Part shown: positions 1 to 8,980 of the stretch, piece by piece
Layout of the letters: each line of letters opens with the position of its first letter
Position numbering within the stretch: the first letter of the stretch is position 1
Origin: Planctomycetota bacterium
Lineage (GTDB): Bacteria > Planctomycetota > UBA8742 > UBA2392
Assembly (NCBI GenBank): GCA_020638675.1
Contig: JACKID010000004.1
Coordinates: 124,001-188,000, forward strand
Length of the DNA stretch: 64,000 nucleotides
Direction of reading: 5' to 3'
Program-made: the position numbers and the translations under genes
Notes under the pieces: model-generated
What the model was told of the DNA's origin: nothing
Databases searched by the model: none
Seen by the model: only the letters and a program-made list of their open reading frames with translations

Positions 1-2224
1 GCGGGTCGGTCATCTCGCTGGGCAGGGTCTTGGCGTCGCGAATAGGCACGAATAGCCGGTCCGGCCCGCGGTCGGGCTTGAGCCTGCCTTGCTCCATCAA
101 CTGCTTGCGAGCCTGCTGGCGGATCGCCGCGTTGAAGAAGAACGCGAGGATGATCGGCGCCGGGCCGTTGATCGTCATGCTGACGCTGGTGGTGGGCGCG
201 CACAGGTCAAAGCCCGCGTAGAGAATCTCCATCTCTTCGACGGTGAAGATGGCGACGCCGCTTTCGCCGACCTTGCCGTAGATGTCAGGCCGCTCGTGCG
301 GGTCTTCGCCGTACAGCGTGACGCTGTCAAACGCCGTGCTCAGGCGCGCGGCCGGCTGGCCTTCGCTTACGAGGTGAAAGCGCGCGTTGGTGCGCGCGGC
401 CGGGCCCTCGCCCGCGAACATGCGCGTCGGGTCTTCGCCGCTGCGCTTGTACGGGTACACGCCGGCCGTGTACGGGAAGCGCCCGGGGACGTTTTCCTCG
501 AGCAGCCAGACCAGCACGTCGCCCCAGTCGCGGTACTTCGGCAGCGCGACTTTCGGAAGCTGCGTGCCGCTGAGCGTCTTCGTGTAGTTCGCGACGTGGA
601 TTTCGCGCCCGCGCACTTCGTAGACGTTCTCTTCGGCCGTGTAGCGCTCGCGCAGCTCTGGCCATGCCTGCAGCTCCCGGATGCAGGTCGGGTCGAGCTC
701 AAGCAGCAACTGGTTGTAGCGCTTGCGCAGTTTCGCGATCGCGGCGTCGTCGTGCTTCTCGGCCAGCTTCTCAAAGGGCTTGGCGGCCTTGTCGCCGAGG
801 TCCTGCAGCACGCTGTAGGTCGCGCCGAGCTTGCCGGCGATGACCCGCTGCTCTGCGATCCACTTGTGGTAGCCGCGCACGGTATCCGACACCTCGGACA
901 GGTAGCGGATGCGCTTGCCGGGGACGACCGTCAACTGCTCCGGGCCTTCGGGGCCTGCAACCTGCGTGAAGTAGCGGGTCTCGAGCTTGCGCCCGGAGAC
1001 TTCCGACAGGCGCACCAGCAGATCCTGGTACAGCTTGTTCACGCCGAGGTCGTTGAACTGGGCCGCGATGGTCGGGTAGACCGGCATGTCCGCCGGCTGG
1101 TCGTTGGCCGGTGCGCCCTTGTTGCGCCAGACCTGCTTGCGGATGTCGCGCAGGGCGTCCTTGCTGCCGCGGCGCTCGAACTTGTTGAGCGCGACCATGT
1201 CGGCGAAGTCCAGCATCTCGATCTTCTCGAGCTGCGTGGGCGCGCCGAACTCGGGCGTCATGACGTAGAGGCTGACGTCGGCGAACCTGGTGATCTCGTC
1301 GTCGCCCTGGCCGATGCCGCTGGTTTCCACGAGGATGAGGTCGTAGCCCGCGGCCTGGCAGATTTCGATGGCTTCGTCGAGCGCGTCGCTGATTTCGCTG
1401 TGGCTTTCGCGGGTGGCGAGGCTGCGCATGAACACTCGATCGTTGTTGAGCGAGTTCATGCGGATGCGGTCGCCCAGCAGCGCGCCGCCGGTGCGCTTGC
1501 GCGTCGGGTCAATGCTGAGCACGGCGACCGTCTGGTTGTCAAAATCCAGCAGGTAGCGGCGCAGCAGCTCATCGGTCAGGCTGGATTTGCCGCTGCCGCC
1601 GGTGCCGGTCACGCCGATCACGGGCGCGAGCGTTGCGCGCTGGGATTTGCGCTGGCGGATTTCCTGCGCCAGCTTCTCGTGCTTTTCGGTCGGCGCGTCG
1701 CCATTGAGCTCGGCGAGGCTGATCAGGCGCGCGACGCTGCCCTTGTGGCTGGTGTCGAAGTTCGTCAGCTCGCCGTTCAGGTGCGCGGTGGTGTTGAAGT
1801 TGCACTCGGCCAGCATCAGCTTGATCATGCCGTCGAGCCCGAGCTCGCGCCCGTCGTGCGGGCTGAAGATGCGGTTGATGCCGTAGTCGTGCAGCTCTTT
1901 GATTTCTTCGGGCACGATCACGCCGCCGCCGCCGCCGAAAATCCTGATGTGGCCGGCGCCCTTTTCGCGCAGCAAGTCGTGCATGTACTTGAAGAATTCC
2001 ATGTGGCCGCCCTGGTAGCTGGAAACGGCGATGCCCTGGGCGTCTTCTTCAATGGCGGCGTTGACGATTTCCTCGGCGCTGCGGTTGTGGCCGAGGTGGA
2101 TGACTTCCGCGCCGTGGGCCTGCAGCAGGCGGCGCATGATGTTAATGGACACATCGTGACCGTCGAACAACGACGCGGCCGTCACGAAGCGGACCTTGGT
2201 CTTGATCTGTGTTGCCTGTTTCAT
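1..2224 (-). CDS. icmF: Fused isobutyryl-CoA mutase IcmF (3' end beyond window)
   Basis: Adenosylcobalamin-dependent acyl-CoA mutase fused to its own G-protein chaperone; IcmF interconverts isobutyryl-CoA and n-butyryl-CoA in the cytosol. The visible 741 codons start at an ATG at 2224. Residues 1-140 are the B12-binding domain, with the DGHD cobalt-ligand motif near residue 21, HLGHNRS, SSYQGGH and a glycine-rich FGGGGG loop. A MeaB-type GTPase follows, with P-loop GTGGSGKSS near 206-214 and SIDPTRKRTGGALLGDR. The mutase domain then begins; near the window edge it reads YGKVGESGVAIFTVEEM and DLCAPTTSVSMTINGPAP, both typical of the catalytic subunit. The domain order B12 - GTPase - mutase separates IcmF from ordinary methylmalonyl-CoA mutase. 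The exact substrate among branched acyl-CoAs cannot be told from this fragment. Confidence 0.95.
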   Translation of the reverse strand, partial: MKQATQIKTKVRFVTAASLFDGHDVSINIMRRLLQAHGAEVIHLGHNRSAEEIVNAAIEEDAQGIAVSSYQGGHMEFFKYMHDLLREKGAGHIRIFGGGGGVIVPEEIKELHDYGINRIFSPHDGRELGLDGMIKLMLAECNFNTTAHLNGELTNFDTSHKGSVARLISLAELNGDAPTEKHEKLAQEIRQRKSQRATLAPVIGVTGTGGSGKSSLTDELLRRYLLDFDNQTVAVLSIDPTRKRTGGALLGDRIRMNSLNNDRVFMRSLATRESHSEISDALDEAIEICQAAGYDLILVETSGIGQGDDEITRFADVSLYVMTPEFGAPTQLEKIEMLDFADMVALNKFERRGSKDALRDIRKQVWRNKGAPANDQPADMPVYPTIAAQFNDLGVNKLYQDLLVRLSEVSGRKLETRYFTQVAGPEGPEQLTVVPGKRIRYLSEVSDTVRGYHKWIAEQRVIAGKLGATYSVLQDLGDKAAKPFEKLAEKHDDAAIAKLRKRYNQLLLELDPTCIRELQAWPELRERYTAEENVYEVRGREIHVANYTKTLSGTQLPKVALPKYRDWGDVLVWLLEENVPGRFPYTAGVYPYKRSGEDPTRMFAGEGPAARTNARFHLVSEGQPAARLSTAFDSVTLYGEDPHERPDIYGKVGESGVAIFTVEEMEILYAGFDLCAPTTSVSMTINGPAPIILAFFFNAAIRQQARKQLMEQGRLKPDRGPDRLFVPIRDAKTLPSEMTDP

Positions 2225-2405
2225 GTTGTTGCAGCAAAAGCGCACGCGCGCCGACCAAAGTGGCGCGACCGCCGTGCAGGCTGTTTGCAACCCTCTTTAT
2301 AAACCGGATGGGTCCGAGTTAGTAGACCTCACAGGCCCGAAACACCCGTCGGGGTTAGCACACGCTAGGTCTATACCCCTTGCCGGGGCGGACGCTACGG
2401 GCAGA

Positions 2406-2440
2406 ACGACAACGGGAGGCCAGAGGCCTCCCGTCGTTTT
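2406..2440 (-). terminator. Hairpin after the metallopeptidase-like gene
   Basis: Nine-base-pair perfect stem CGGGAGGCC / GGCCTCCCG around an AGA loop (2413-2433), extended by a few imperfect pairs. It lies just downstream of the minus-strand gene ending at 2454. The plus-strand side carries CGTTTT while the minus-strand side has no good T run, so it may act in either direction. Confidence 0.55.
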
Positions 2441-2453
2441 GCGTGTATGGGGC

Positions 2454-4931
2454 CTACTCTTCGTCGTCTTCGCGGGTGGGGAGTGCGGCCTTGCTGCTGT
2501 CGCCGGGCTGCATTCCGGGCATGGGTGGCAGACCGGGCTTGATGCTGTCGTCTTTGTTGGCGCCCTTGTCATCGATGCCGCCGCCCTTGCCGACGTCCTC
2601 GGGCTTCAGGTTGATGGTGAAGTCGAGGAACTTCTTGTCGAGAGCGTCCCAATCCTCGTCGTTCTTGATCCCGAAGATCTCTTTGAACTTCACGATGCCG
2701 GTGTTGTCGCCCCAGTTGCTGGTCTTGATTTCACCCTTGTAGCTCTTGCCCAGGTAGTCCCACCACTTGTCACGGTAGGGGTACTTGCCGCCTTCCTTGT
2801 AATACTGGAAGAAGTAGCTCATCTGGCAGACCGTCGGGTAGTAGATGCCCAGCGCGACCTGCTGCACCCAGAGCGGGTTCACCTTCAGCTTCATCTCGAT
2901 CACGCGTTCCATGGCCTTGCCCACGCACTGGCCGTAGTGGCGGCAATCCAGCGCGTCGCGTACGCGGTACAGCAGGTTCTTGCCCAGCAGCTCGTAGATA
3001 TGCTGAAAGTCGCGCAGGCGGATGTGGTTGAGCTGCAGGAATTCGTACGTCGCGTCCGCCCCGTCGCCATCGCGGGAGAAGCCGGAAACCGAGTCGGTCA
3101 GGCCTTCCTGCACGAGAATGTTCGGGTAGCGCGGACGCGTCTGCATCTCGTCTTCCTCGAACATCGGGTTGGCGGCGTAGAAGTCCGAGAGCATGTGGAA
3201 GCTCTCGTGGATCAGCACGGATTCGTTGAACCACTGGGTGTCCGGGCTCATGTCCGCGGTGTCGTCGTAGGTTACGACGCGCTCGTCACGCGGCGAGTAA
3301 TACGCACGCACGCCGTCCGGCGCCGGCTGTCCCGAGGAGTCCTCATAGAACTGGGCCATCGTGGCGCCGTCCTTGAACACCACGATCTCCATCGGCCAAC
3401 CTTCTTTTTCGGCGCGTTCGGCATCGTAGCGCGGCTTCTGGCGCTGGAGGTTGTACTTGGAAATCAGGTGCTCATTGAACCAGTCGTACTCGTGCTTCAG
3501 CAGCGCGGCCTTGCTTTCGAGTGTTTCGACGAAGGCTTCATCGAGGTCGTCCTGGCCGATGCCCTTCTCGACGTACACCATGAACGGCTTCCAGTAGGTG
3601 TAGGTCCAGATCTGGTCGATCGTCTCGCTCTCGCGCTGCATCGCCTTGGCGCTGAAGCTGCGCTTGCCCTTCTGGCGGTCCACCTTGCCGCCGCCCTGGG
3701 CCTGCTTGAAACGCAGCCATGCCTGGCGGGCGCGGATGGCGAAGCCGTCCTTTTCGTCGAGATCCTTCAGCGCCTTCAGCGACGCAAGGGCCACGGACTC
3801 GCGCGACTTCAGGTCCTCAATCATTTCGGGCGGGTAGAGCCCTACGTCGCGATAGATCTGGTCGATGTCGAGGTAGGCGTTGTTGTATTCGCTGGCACCC
3901 TCGCACTCGTACAGCTGTGCCTCGTCCATATCGACCGGCTTGGTGTAGGGCTTCCAGCCGAGGCGCTCGACGATGTCCTTGAACTTCGGGTTCGGCTTGA
4001 GCGTCATGTGCTGGCGCCCGTCCGGGTCGGTCTCCTTGACTTCGCGAATCGCCTTCTTGGCGGTCTTCAGCGCCTTCCAGGCGGTGTCGAGCAGAACCTT
4101 CGAGCCGGCATAGCCGTCGTTGTCGAGCATCAGCGCGATGTCGGCCAGCTCGTCGGCGTTACCGCTGGAGTCGGCCTTGCGGGCCAGGGCCTTGGCCCAG
4201 TCCGCCTGCTGCGCCTTGAAGTCCGGGTTGTCTTTGCGCTTGCCCGCCTCGACGTAGTAGTACTTCACCTGGTCCGGCGTGAGCGAGTCGAAGTTGTTGT
4301 AGTTCTTGCGCATCTCGGCCAGCAGCAGCGCGTCGGGGTCCTGCTTGGTGTTCCCGGCCCCGCCGTCCGCTCCGGCGACGTCGCCGTCCGTCGCCCCGCC
4401 GTCGCCGCCGCCGCCGCCTGACGACGCGACGACAATCACGACCACCAGGATCAGCGCCAGCACACCGCCGCCGATGCCGAGCATCATGGGCATGTTGTTC
4501 TTCTTGGCCGGCGCACCCGGGACGCCGTAGGGCGCCGCACGACCGCCCGTCGGGCGGCCTGTCGGGCGACCGCCACGGGCCGCCGGACGCGTGCCGCTGC
4601 GCTGGGCCGGGCCGCGGGTTCCAGGGTTCATCGGCGGGGCGCCGATGACGGTCTCTTCCTTACGAAGGACGCTCTGCCCGCCGCTCATGTCCACTTCGGA
4701 CGCGCGACCGGTTTCCACGGCTTCCTCACGCGCCGAAGCGCCCGGATCAATATCAGCGCGGCGGATGGTACGGGTGCCGCCCACGATCGTGGGGTTCGCG
4801 ACCTGCGGTGTGGGCACGGTTACGGCCGCGCCGCACTTCTTGCAGGTGGTCTTCTTGCCTGCATGGTGCGGTGACACGCTGTACTTCGTGCCGCATGCGG
4901 GACATGGAAATACGATGTTGTCGTCTGACAT
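2454..4931 (-). CDS. Zinc-ribbon, membrane-anchored HExxH (peptidase MA-like) protein
   Basis: Predicted membrane-anchored protein of 825 residues. The N-terminus is an MJ0042-type zinc ribbon (FPCPACGTKY ... CKKCGA). An Arg/Pro/Gly-rich linker follows, then one transmembrane helix (MLGIGGGVLALILVVVIVV), a Gly/Asp-rich stretch and a large extracytoplasmic domain. Near residue 573 it has HESFH followed about 30 residues later by QEGLTD, which fits the HExxH...E arrangement of gluzincin-type (peptidase MA, DUF1570-like) proteins, so a zinc protease is plausible but unproven. The start at 4931 is chosen because GGGAG lies about 9 nt upstream. An in-frame ATG at 5129, overlapping the sigma-factor stop as ATGA, would add 66 residues but has no ribosome-binding site. 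It lies downstream of the ECF sigma gene, which may control it. Confidence 0.7.
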   Translation of the reverse strand: MSDDNIVFPCPACGTKYSVSPHHAGKKTTCKKCGAAVTVPTPQVANPTIVGGTRTIRRADIDPGASAREEAVETGRASEVDMSGGQSVLRKEETVIGAPPMNPGTRGPAQRSGTRPAARGGRPTGRPTGGRAAPYGVPGAPAKKNNMPMMLGIGGGVLALILVVVIVVASSGGGGGDGGATDGDVAGADGGAGNTKQDPDALLLAEMRKNYNNFDSLTPDQVKYYYVEAGKRKDNPDFKAQQADWAKALARKADSSGNADELADIALMLDNDGYAGSKVLLDTAWKALKTAKKAIREVKETDPDGRQHMTLKPNPKFKDIVERLGWKPYTKPVDMDEAQLYECEGASEYNNAYLDIDQIYRDVGLYPPEMIEDLKSRESVALASLKALKDLDEKDGFAIRARQAWLRFKQAQGGGKVDRQKGKRSFSAKAMQRESETIDQIWTYTYWKPFMVYVEKGIGQDDLDEAFVETLESKAALLKHEYDWFNEHLISKYNLQRQKPRYDAERAEKEGWPMEIVVFKDGATMAQFYEDSSGQPAPDGVRAYYSPRDERVVTYDDTADMSPDTQWFNESVLIHESFHMLSDFYAANPMFEEDEMQTRPRYPNILVQEGLTDSVSGFSRDGDGADATYEFLQLNHIRLRDFQHIYELLGKNLLYRVRDALDCRHYGQCVGKAMERVIEMKLKVNPLWVQQVALGIYYPTVCQMSYFFQYYKEGGKYPYRDKWWDYLGKSYKGEIKTSNWGDNTGIVKFKEIFGIKNDEDWDALDKKFLDFTINLKPEDVGKGGGIDDKGANKDDSIKPGLPPMPGMQPGDSSKAALPTREDDEE

Positions 4932-5125
4932 CGTGGTCTGCTCCCTGCTTTCTGGCGTTTTCGTCGGTTGGTTACTGTATGACTTTTCACCGCCGTCTGA
5001 AAGGCGCGGCCCGCCCTCATTGCTGAGTCCCGCCGCCCTATCTGCCGCTGCCTTCAGGACTTTGCGGTCCAGGGCAGGCGGCGGGGTCGGGCCGCGGAAG
5101 CGGTTTCCTATCGGGTCCGTTTTGC

Positions 5126-5680
5126 TCATGGGTTTGTCGTCTGAAGCCATTCACGCAGCTTCTCAAGTGCAAGCCGGTGGCGGCTTTCCACCGTCTTTGT
5201 GCTGGCCTGGAGAACGTCCGCAATGTCCGCAAACTTCATCTCGCCGTAAATCCGCAGCAGCAGAACTTCCCGCTGCTCGCTGGGCAGGCGCATCAGCGCC
5301 TCATTCAACTGTTCGGCCTCTTCGCGCGAGGCCACGGTATCCCTTGGTTTGACCAGTGTGACCGCGTCAACCTGGCCCAAGGCGTTCAATTCCCTCTTGT
5401 TGCGCCGGAACTCGTCCAGCACCTGGTTGCGAAGGCTTCGGTACAGGTACGCCCTCACGTTCGCAACACCGGCCAGGCTGTCGATACTCTCGAGAAAGCC
5501 CAGCCACAACTCCTGCACCGCATCGGCGGCCGGCGCCTCCTGCCCGTAGAAACTCAGGGCGTAGCCGTAAAGCCCGTGGCGATGGCGCTGGTACAGGCGC
5601 GCAAATGCGTCTGCTTCACCTCGGCGGAACCGGGCGACCAATGCGTCGTCGGATTGCTGCTTCGTTTCCAGTTCCACCAC
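5126..5680 (-). CDS. ECF-type RNA polymerase sigma factor
   Basis: Sigma-70 family factor of 184 residues with only regions 2 and 4, as expected for an extracytoplasmic-function sigma. Region 2 is seen in DALVARFRRGEADAFARLYQ and the following AADAVQELWLGFLE and RAYLYRSLRNQVLDEFRR. Region 4 is LPSEQREVLLLRIYGEMKF followed by ADIADVLQASTKTVESRH, the DNA-binding helix-turn-helix for the -35 element. It would direct core polymerase to a small regulon. No classical anti-sigma follows; the next gene downstream is the zinc-ribbon membrane protein, which could serve as partner or target. The ECF subgroup cannot be assigned by eye. Confidence 0.9.
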   Translation of the reverse strand: MVELETKQQSDDALVARFRRGEADAFARLYQRHRHGLYGYALSFYGQEAPAADAVQELWLGFLESIDSLAGVANVRAYLYRSLRNQVLDEFRRNKRELNALGQVDAVTLVKPRDTVASREEAEQLNEALMRLPSEQREVLLLRIYGEMKFADIADVLQASTKTVESRHRLALEKLREWLQTTNP

Positions 5681-5770
5681 TCTTGTGACGCGTCAGAAGG
5701 GCAAAAACCTCAACGCATTCTGCATTTTTCTGGGTGTTCCAGTACAAAAGTCCGCGCCCGCCAACGAAAA

Positions 5771-5787
5771 CGGCCCCGATGGGGCCG
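5771..5787 (-). terminator. Rho-independent terminator of the PP2C gene
   Basis: Perfect 7-bp stem CGGCCCC / GGGGCCG with a 3-nt loop. Read on the minus strand it is followed by TTTTCGTT and lies 26 bp after the phosphatase stop codon. Confidence 0.75.
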
Positions 5788-5812
5788 ATAGGCTGGATCG
5801 CCAGACGCGCGA

Positions 5813-6583
5813 CTATTGGACTTTGCAGAGCCCGACGGTGATGTTGTCCGTACCGCCGGCGGCGTTGGCGGCCTCGATCAGCGCGGTCGCAATCACCTCG
5901 AGGTTGCCCGCACCGGCCGTGACTTTCTGGCTGATCTCGGCGTCCGGCACCAGGTCGGTCAAACCGTCGCTGCATAGCAGGTAAAGGTCGCCTGACTTGA
6001 CCTTTTCCCACTTCACGTCGACCTCAACCGTCGGCTCCATGCCCAGCGCGCGGGTGATGATGTTCTTCAGCGGGTGGCTGCGGGCGTCTTCTTCACTGAT
6101 GAGGTTCTTCTTGCGCAGCTCGCCGACCCAGGAGTGGTCCTCGGTGACCTGCGTGAACTTGCCGTCGCGCATGCGGTAGATGCGACTGTCGCCGACGTTT
6201 GCCGTCACGACGTAGTCGCCCGCCAGCACGGCCGCGACAATCGTGGTGCCCATGTTCTTGAGGGCCGCGTCCGCGTTGCCGCGGCGGTAGATTTCCTTGT
6301 TGGCCGTCTTGATGCACTTGGAGAGAAGCTCGGCGTCCTTGCGCTCGTCCTGCCCGTTCTTGGGACGGCCCTTGAACGCCTCGGAGACGGTCTCAATGGC
6401 AATGTTCGAAGCGATCTCGCCGCCGAGATGCCCGCCCATGCCGTCGGCCACAACGCACAACCCGGCCTCTTCCACCACGACGGAAGAGTCCTCGTTGTTC
6501 TTGCGCTGCATACCAACGTCTGTAGCCGTGACCATTCGCACGACCATGACGCCGTCCTTAAAGCCGGCATCCGTATGGGGCAT
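5813..6583 (-). CDS. PP2C-family serine/threonine protein phosphatase (PrpC/Stp-like)
   Basis: Cytosolic, metal-dependent phosphatase of 256 residues that removes phosphate from Ser/Thr, usually opposing Hanks-type kinases. All PP2C motifs are visible in order: TDVGMQRKNNEDS, VVADGMGGHLGGEIAS (metal-binding Asp and Gly), GTTIVAAVL, ANVGDSRIYR, TEDHSW, HPLKNIITRALG, LLCSDGLTDLV and the final GGTDNITVGLC. The length matches stand-alone bacterial PP2C enzymes with no extra sensory domain. A GGGGGG tract about 11 nt before the 6583 ATG supports that start; Met codons at 6547 and 6535 are alternatives. It is divergent from the porin-like gene at 6785, and no kinase is encoded in the window. Confidence 0.93.
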   Translation of the reverse strand: MPHTDAGFKDGVMVVRMVTATDVGMQRKNNEDSSVVVEEAGLCVVADGMGGHLGGEIASNIAIETVSEAFKGRPKNGQDERKDAELLSKCIKTANKEIYRRGNADAALKNMGTTIVAAVLAGDYVVTANVGDSRIYRMRDGKFTQVTEDHSWVGELRKKNLISEEDARSHPLKNIITRALGMEPTVEVDVKWEKVKSGDLYLLCSDGLTDLVPDAEISQKVTAGAGNLEVIATALIEAANAAGGTDNITVGLCKVQ

Positions 6584-6784
6584 AGACAGCTGACCCCCCG
6601 ATCAAAGCCGGGATCAAAAAAATCTTGGACAATCCATCCAAGCTACCAGCCACATGGCGGGTGTCAATCAACCTGGCTGCCCAAGGAGTCGTCCCATTAT
6701 CTCCCGGATTGCACAGGGATCAAGCGCCCGTTGACGGTAACCTTTCACCCCCCCACAATCAGCCGCTTGACGTACGGATCGAAA

Positions 6785-8368
6785 ATGCTTGAAGCCGCCC
6801 GGAATTCCGTCGCCCCGCTGCTTGCGCACCTTGCGCTGGCGGTGCTCGGCGTAGTGCTGGCGGCGCCGCTGTCGGCCCAGCCGCCACCCCCCAACGGGGG
6901 CAACGGCGGCGAAGTTAAGCCCGAAGACCCGCCGAAAACCTCGGGACTATCCGAGGAAGACGTCCAGCGCCTGATCGAGGAACGACTGGCCGAGCAGCGG
7001 GATGACTACGAGCAGTACCTCGACGAAAAAGTCGACCAGGCAGTTCGCCGCCGCTTTGAGGATTTTGCCCCCATCCGCTCACGCCGCGAGCTGTTCATCG
7101 AGTTCTCCGGGGGCCTGACGGTCAAGTATCGGCAGGCGCAGAAATCGGCCGAGAGTGACCAGCCCGACGGCGGCCGCCGCGCCCCCAGCGGCATCGCGCT
7201 TTCCAGCGCCTGGCTGTCCTTTTTCGCGGGGTATTCCGACGTCGTCGAGTCGGAGTTGACCTTGCGCTACAACGGCGACTACACGCTGCTGGATGAAGAG
7301 ATCTTCGAGATCACCCGCGGCGTGATCGTGTACAACCGCCCCTTCGGCCAGTTCGTGCCCGGCGGCGCGTTCATCGACAGCTTCCTGTTCGGCATGGACG
7401 GGCACTTCTGGCGACAGAGCCGCGGCAGCGAAACCATGGCGCTGGGCCAGCGGGCCTTCCATCAGGATGAAATCGCCCAGATCCGCTACACCGCCCGCAT
7501 CATGAAGAACCTGTACGTCATCGGCGCGCTGAGCGACGGCACGCTGCTCGGGCGCGGGCAGGTGGACGACAGCAACAACTACCCGCTGATGCAGGACGAC
7601 AAGACGCGCTACATACGCGGGCTCGGCGATACGCGCGAAGTCAGCCGCTACCTGCAAGTGGAATTCGGCGGCGGGTTCATCTGGGACTTCAACACGTCGA
7701 GCTTCCTTAACAGCACCGCCCACTTCGACCCGGGCAAGTGGACGGACGAGAACACGAACTTCATCAACGTGCTGGCCTGGGGCTGCATCGACCGCCTGAG
7801 CTACAATGAAATCAGCCTGATCGAGGGCATGCAGCGCCACCCGTTCTTCGGCGGCACGCAGGACAACCCGGGCAAGCGCATCCGCAAGGCCAAGTGGCGC
7901 ATGGGCGCGAACCTGGACTTCGCGTTCCGCATCGCGGGCGGCGACCTGTTCGTGCAGGGGCACTTCATCCACGCCGAGGACGGGCGCTTTGTTCGCAATG
8001 CGTGGGGCGTCGAAGTGCGCTACACGTTCGAGCTGCCGCGCATCCCGTTCTTCCTGCGGATTACACCGATCTTCCGCTACTCGGAAATGGTCACCAACAA
8101 CAACGACAACCCGCTGGATTCGACCGACCCCTTCGGCGGCCCGCTGCGTGTCAGCAGCGGCGCGGTCAGCGGCTTCACGCTGGCCGATGCGGCCGGTTTC
8201 GCCGCAAGCCGGCGCGAGTTCATGATCGGCATCAACTTCACGCTGGCGCGCAACGTGACGCTTGGCTTCGAGATCATCTTCAACGAGGAAGACTTCAAGC
8301 AGACGCGCAACGTGCCGAACGACATCCCGAACACCTTCTACATGCTGCGCATCGCGGCGGAGTTTTAG
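6785..8368 (+). CDS. Outer-membrane porin-like beta-barrel protein
   Basis: Exported protein of 527 residues. A signal peptide (hydrophobic run LLAHLALAVLGVVLAAPLSAQ) is followed by a Pro/Gly-rich linker and a short charged coiled-coil segment (SEEDVQRLIEERLAEQ). The rest is made of alternating aromatic/polar strands such as FIEFSGGLTVKYR, YLQVEFGGGFIWDF and YTFELPRIPFFLRI. The last residues are FYMLRIAAEF: a C-terminal Phe is the recognition signal for outer-membrane barrel assembly. The layout signal - coiled coil - barrel resembles phosphate-selective (OprO/P-like) porins. The substrate is unknown. The start is the first Met before the signal peptide; no clear ribosome-binding site is seen. 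Confidence 0.75.
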   Translation: MLEAARNSVAPLLAHLALAVLGVVLAAPLSAQPPPPNGGNGGEVKPEDPPKTSGLSEEDVQRLIEERLAEQRDDYEQYLDEKVDQAVRRRFEDFAPIRSRRELFIEFSGGLTVKYRQAQKSAESDQPDGGRRAPSGIALSSAWLSFFAGYSDVVESELTLRYNGDYTLLDEEIFEITRGVIVYNRPFGQFVPGGAFIDSFLFGMDGHFWRQSRGSETMALGQRAFHQDEIAQIRYTARIMKNLYVIGALSDGTLLGRGQVDDSNNYPLMQDDKTRYIRGLGDTREVSRYLQVEFGGGFIWDFNTSSFLNSTAHFDPGKWTDENTNFINVLAWGCIDRLSYNEISLIEGMQRHPFFGGTQDNPGKRIRKAKWRMGANLDFAFRIAGGDLFVQGHFIHAEDGRFVRNAWGVEVRYTFELPRIPFFLRITPIFRYSEMVTNNNDNPLDSTDPFGGPLRVSSGAVSGFTLADAAGFAASRREFMIGINFTLARNVTLGFEIIFNEEDFKQTRNVPNDIPNTFYMLRIAAEF

Positions 8369-8369
8369 A

Positions 8370-8396
8370 GTGGCATCGGCGTCCCGCCGATGGCCG
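8370..8396 (+). repeat. TCC-loop hairpin repeat after the porin stop codon
   Basis: Dispersed repeat beginning 2 nt after the TAG stop: TGGCATCGGCG, loop TCC, CGCCGATGGCC. The 8-bp stem is perfect. A near-identical copy is at 54304. Confidence 0.85.
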
Positions 8397-8407
8397 CATT
8401 TCGAAAC

Positions 8408-8878
8408 ATGGCCGACACGCCCCAGCCCCTCAGCCATTCCATCATCGTGACCGTCCGTTTCGGGCACAGCGACCTGCTGCAGATCGCGTGGCACGGGCAC
8501 TACGTGCAGTGGCTTGAGGACGCCCGCCAGTCGCTGGGCACGGCGATCGGTCTCGGCTACGAGGACCTGATGCGCGAGAAGTTCGCCGCCCCGATCGTGG
8601 ACATGAGTTTAAAGTACAAGCGCCCGGCAAAGTACGGCGACAAGCTGCTCGTGACCGCCGGCATGATCTGGCAGCAGGTGCCCAAGCTCGTGCACCGCTA
8701 CGAAGTGCGCCGGGTGGGCGACAACGAGCTGCTCACCACGGCCGAGACAACCCAGGTGCTGCTGCACCCGGACGGCAACCTCGCGCTCAACTTCCCACCG
8801 TTTCTGGAAGAGCTGCGAAACAAGTGGCAAGCCGGCCAGATCAAGCTACCCGATCAACCGACCGAAAGCTGGGCGTAG
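8408..8878 (+). CDS. Acyl-CoA thioesterase, 4HBT (hotdog) family
   Basis: Cytosolic hotdog-fold enzyme of 156 residues, likely hydrolysing a thioester of CoA or a carrier protein. The N-terminal pattern VRFGHSDLLQIAWHGHYVQW then LEDAR matches the YbgC/FadM-type motif in which the Asp is catalytic. The core SLKYKRPAKYGDKLLVTAG and the C-terminal VLLHPDG strand are typical. The start at 8408 avoids placing the first codons inside the dispersed repeat at 8370; the earlier ATG at 8390 lies in that repeat. It is followed by a ketosynthase pair, so it may release or proofread an acyl chain made by them, although a separate hairpin element lies between. Confidence 0.85.
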   Translation: MADTPQPLSHSIIVTVRFGHSDLLQIAWHGHYVQWLEDARQSLGTAIGLGYEDLMREKFAAPIVDMSLKYKRPAKYGDKLLVTAGMIWQQVPKLVHRYEVRRVGDNELLTTAETTQVLLHPDGNLALNFPPFLEELRNKWQAGQIKLPDQPTESWA

Positions 8879-8880
8879 TC

Positions 8881-8929
8881 CGTGTTGCGGGCGTCCCGCC
8901 CGCACTGCGGGCAAGATGCCCACAACACG
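8881..8929 (+). repeat. Cloverleaf-like hairpin element after the thioesterase gene
   Basis: An outer stem CGTGTTG / CAACACG encloses two hairpins: GCGGGCG-TCC-CGCCCGC and a second with loop AGA (stem GCGGGCA / TGCCCAC). It starts 3 nt after the thioesterase stop. A partial relative (TGTGGGCA-TCC-TGCCCGCA) is at 46364. Confidence 0.7.
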
Positions 8930-8980
8930 CAGCCGCCCAGCACCTTGGCGCAACCCCGCTTCACGACTAACCTCCGCGCC

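Noticed and set aside
89..2302. 737-codon open frame on the plus strand
   Set aside because: It is antisense to icmF, which is unmistakable on the minus strand; the product is low-complexity with Val/Ala/Arg/Asp bias typical of antisense frames in GC-rich genes.
2196..4421. 741-codon open frame on the plus strand
   Set aside because: Antisense shadow of the zinc-ribbon metallopeptidase-like gene; no domain is recognisable.
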